This document shows positions 33,886 to 33,999 of a stretch of DNA of 33,999 nt, piece by piece. This DNA is from Acetobacterium woodii (GTDB lineage Bacteria; Bacillota; Clostridia; Eubacteriales; Eubacteriaceae), in assembly GCA_016213825.1 (NCBI GenBank), contig JACQZP010000028.1, positions 1 to 33,999 on the forward strand, in the 5' to 3' direction. Position 1 is the first letter of the stretch. Each line of letters begins with the position of its first letter. Position numbers and translations under genes: made by a program. Below the pieces are notes generated by a model. That model ran no database searches. It was not told the DNA's origin and saw nothing but the letters and a program-made list of their open reading frames with translations.

Positions 33886-33999
33886 ATGCGCAAACTTGAA
33901 ATCAAAGATGCAGATATCATTAGAATTGCAGTGCAACAAGAAATTCTCAGATCCGAGGAGTCGCGATATGATCACCGGCTCCACGGAATCATGCTTGTA
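33886..33999 (+). CDS. IS630-family transposase, N-terminal part (runs off the window)
   Basis: Thirty-eight codons on the plus strand read MRKLEIKDADIIRIAVQQEI, then LRSEESRYDHRLHGIMLV, and continue past the end. This is the start of the helix-turn-helix region of IS630-type transposases as I remember the family; these DDE enzymes insert at TA dinucleotides. It is the only plus-strand gene and faces away from the polysaccharide cluster. Its left terminal repeat cannot be placed, but must lie near 33840-33870 where flippase homology ends. Confidence is limited by the short visible length. Confidence 0.75.
   Translation, partial: MRKLEIKDADIIRIAVQQEILRSEESRYDHRLHGIMLV

Noticed and set aside
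33881-33999. Alternative plus-strand frame from ATG 33881
   Set aside because: It is open to the end but has no transposase resemblance; ATG 33886 gives the IS630-like start with correct ribosome spacing.
1-33999. CRISPR arrays, tRNA or rRNA genes, JUMPstart or ops elements
   Set aside because: No regularly spaced repeats, tRNA-like cloverleaf, rRNA sequence or ops core was seen on either strand.

Overview
The window is a Gram-negative surface-polysaccharide (O-antigen or exopolysaccharide) biosynthesis locus. Almost every gene lies on the minus strand, so transcription runs from high to low coordinates. The mix of an L-FucNAc operon, heptose-activation genes, a B12-binding radical SAM protein and debris of AlbA_2-type and bi-domain oxidoreductase genes suggests an anaerobic proteobacterium or relative, perhaps Desulfobacterota. 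That placement is an inference; no rRNA, tRNA or housekeeping gene is present to settle it.

Layout, in order of transcription. (1) 33999-33370: the start of an IS630-type transposase on the plus strand abuts a truncated Wzx-like flippase and an unrecognised fragment. (2) 33349-31148: two GT2 glycosyltransferases. (3) 31138-26544: heptose set B, made of a tri-domain fusion (nucleotidyltransferase, HAD phosphatase, P-loop kinase), a sugar epimerase with a Cys-rich insertion, an HddA-like GHMP kinase and a frameshifted GmhA. (4) 26392-21575: a Wzy-like membrane protein, a small unknown gene, an FkbM methyltransferase, a CgeB-like glycosyltransferase and a GT2. (5) 21503-12587: a GalE-like epimerase, then heptose set A: HddA-like kinase, a nucleotide-sugar dehydrogenase lacking its catalytic cysteine, an SDR, a Gfo/Idh oxidoreductase, a nucleotidyltransferase, another epimerase, GmhB, a divergent GmhA and a transaldolase. 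(6) 12406-9458: a YdcF/DUF218 membrane protein, a GT4 and a DUF362 protein. (7) 9380-2415: the UDP-L-FucNAc genes fnlA, fnlB and fnlC, a WbuB-like GT4, a radical SAM protein and a WbpK/WbpV-type reductase. (8) 2413-1: two diverged, broken WecA/WbpL-type phosphotransferase genes, separated by a decayed AlbA_2 regulator and a scrap of a bi-domain oxidoreductase.

How the genes work together: FnlABC would supply UDP-L-FucNAc for the WbuB-like enzyme. The WbpK-type reductase and the WecA-type transferase would normally start the lipid-linked repeat, but neither transferase copy is intact here. Each heptose set has the isomerase, 1-kinase, 7-phosphatase and nucleotidyltransferase needed for an NDP-heptose. 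Set A adds a transaldolase and three oxidoreductases, which suggests a modified or higher-carbon sugar. The glycosyltransferases and Wzy would assemble and polymerise the unit. The intact flippase and initiating transferase must lie outside the window.

Both ends of the locus are scarred (broken transferases on the left, IS630 and truncated Wzx on the right), as expected for a locus that turns over by recombination. The most interesting content is set A with its cysteine-less dehydrogenase, the tri-domain fusion, and the gmhA frameshift beside an A7 tract.
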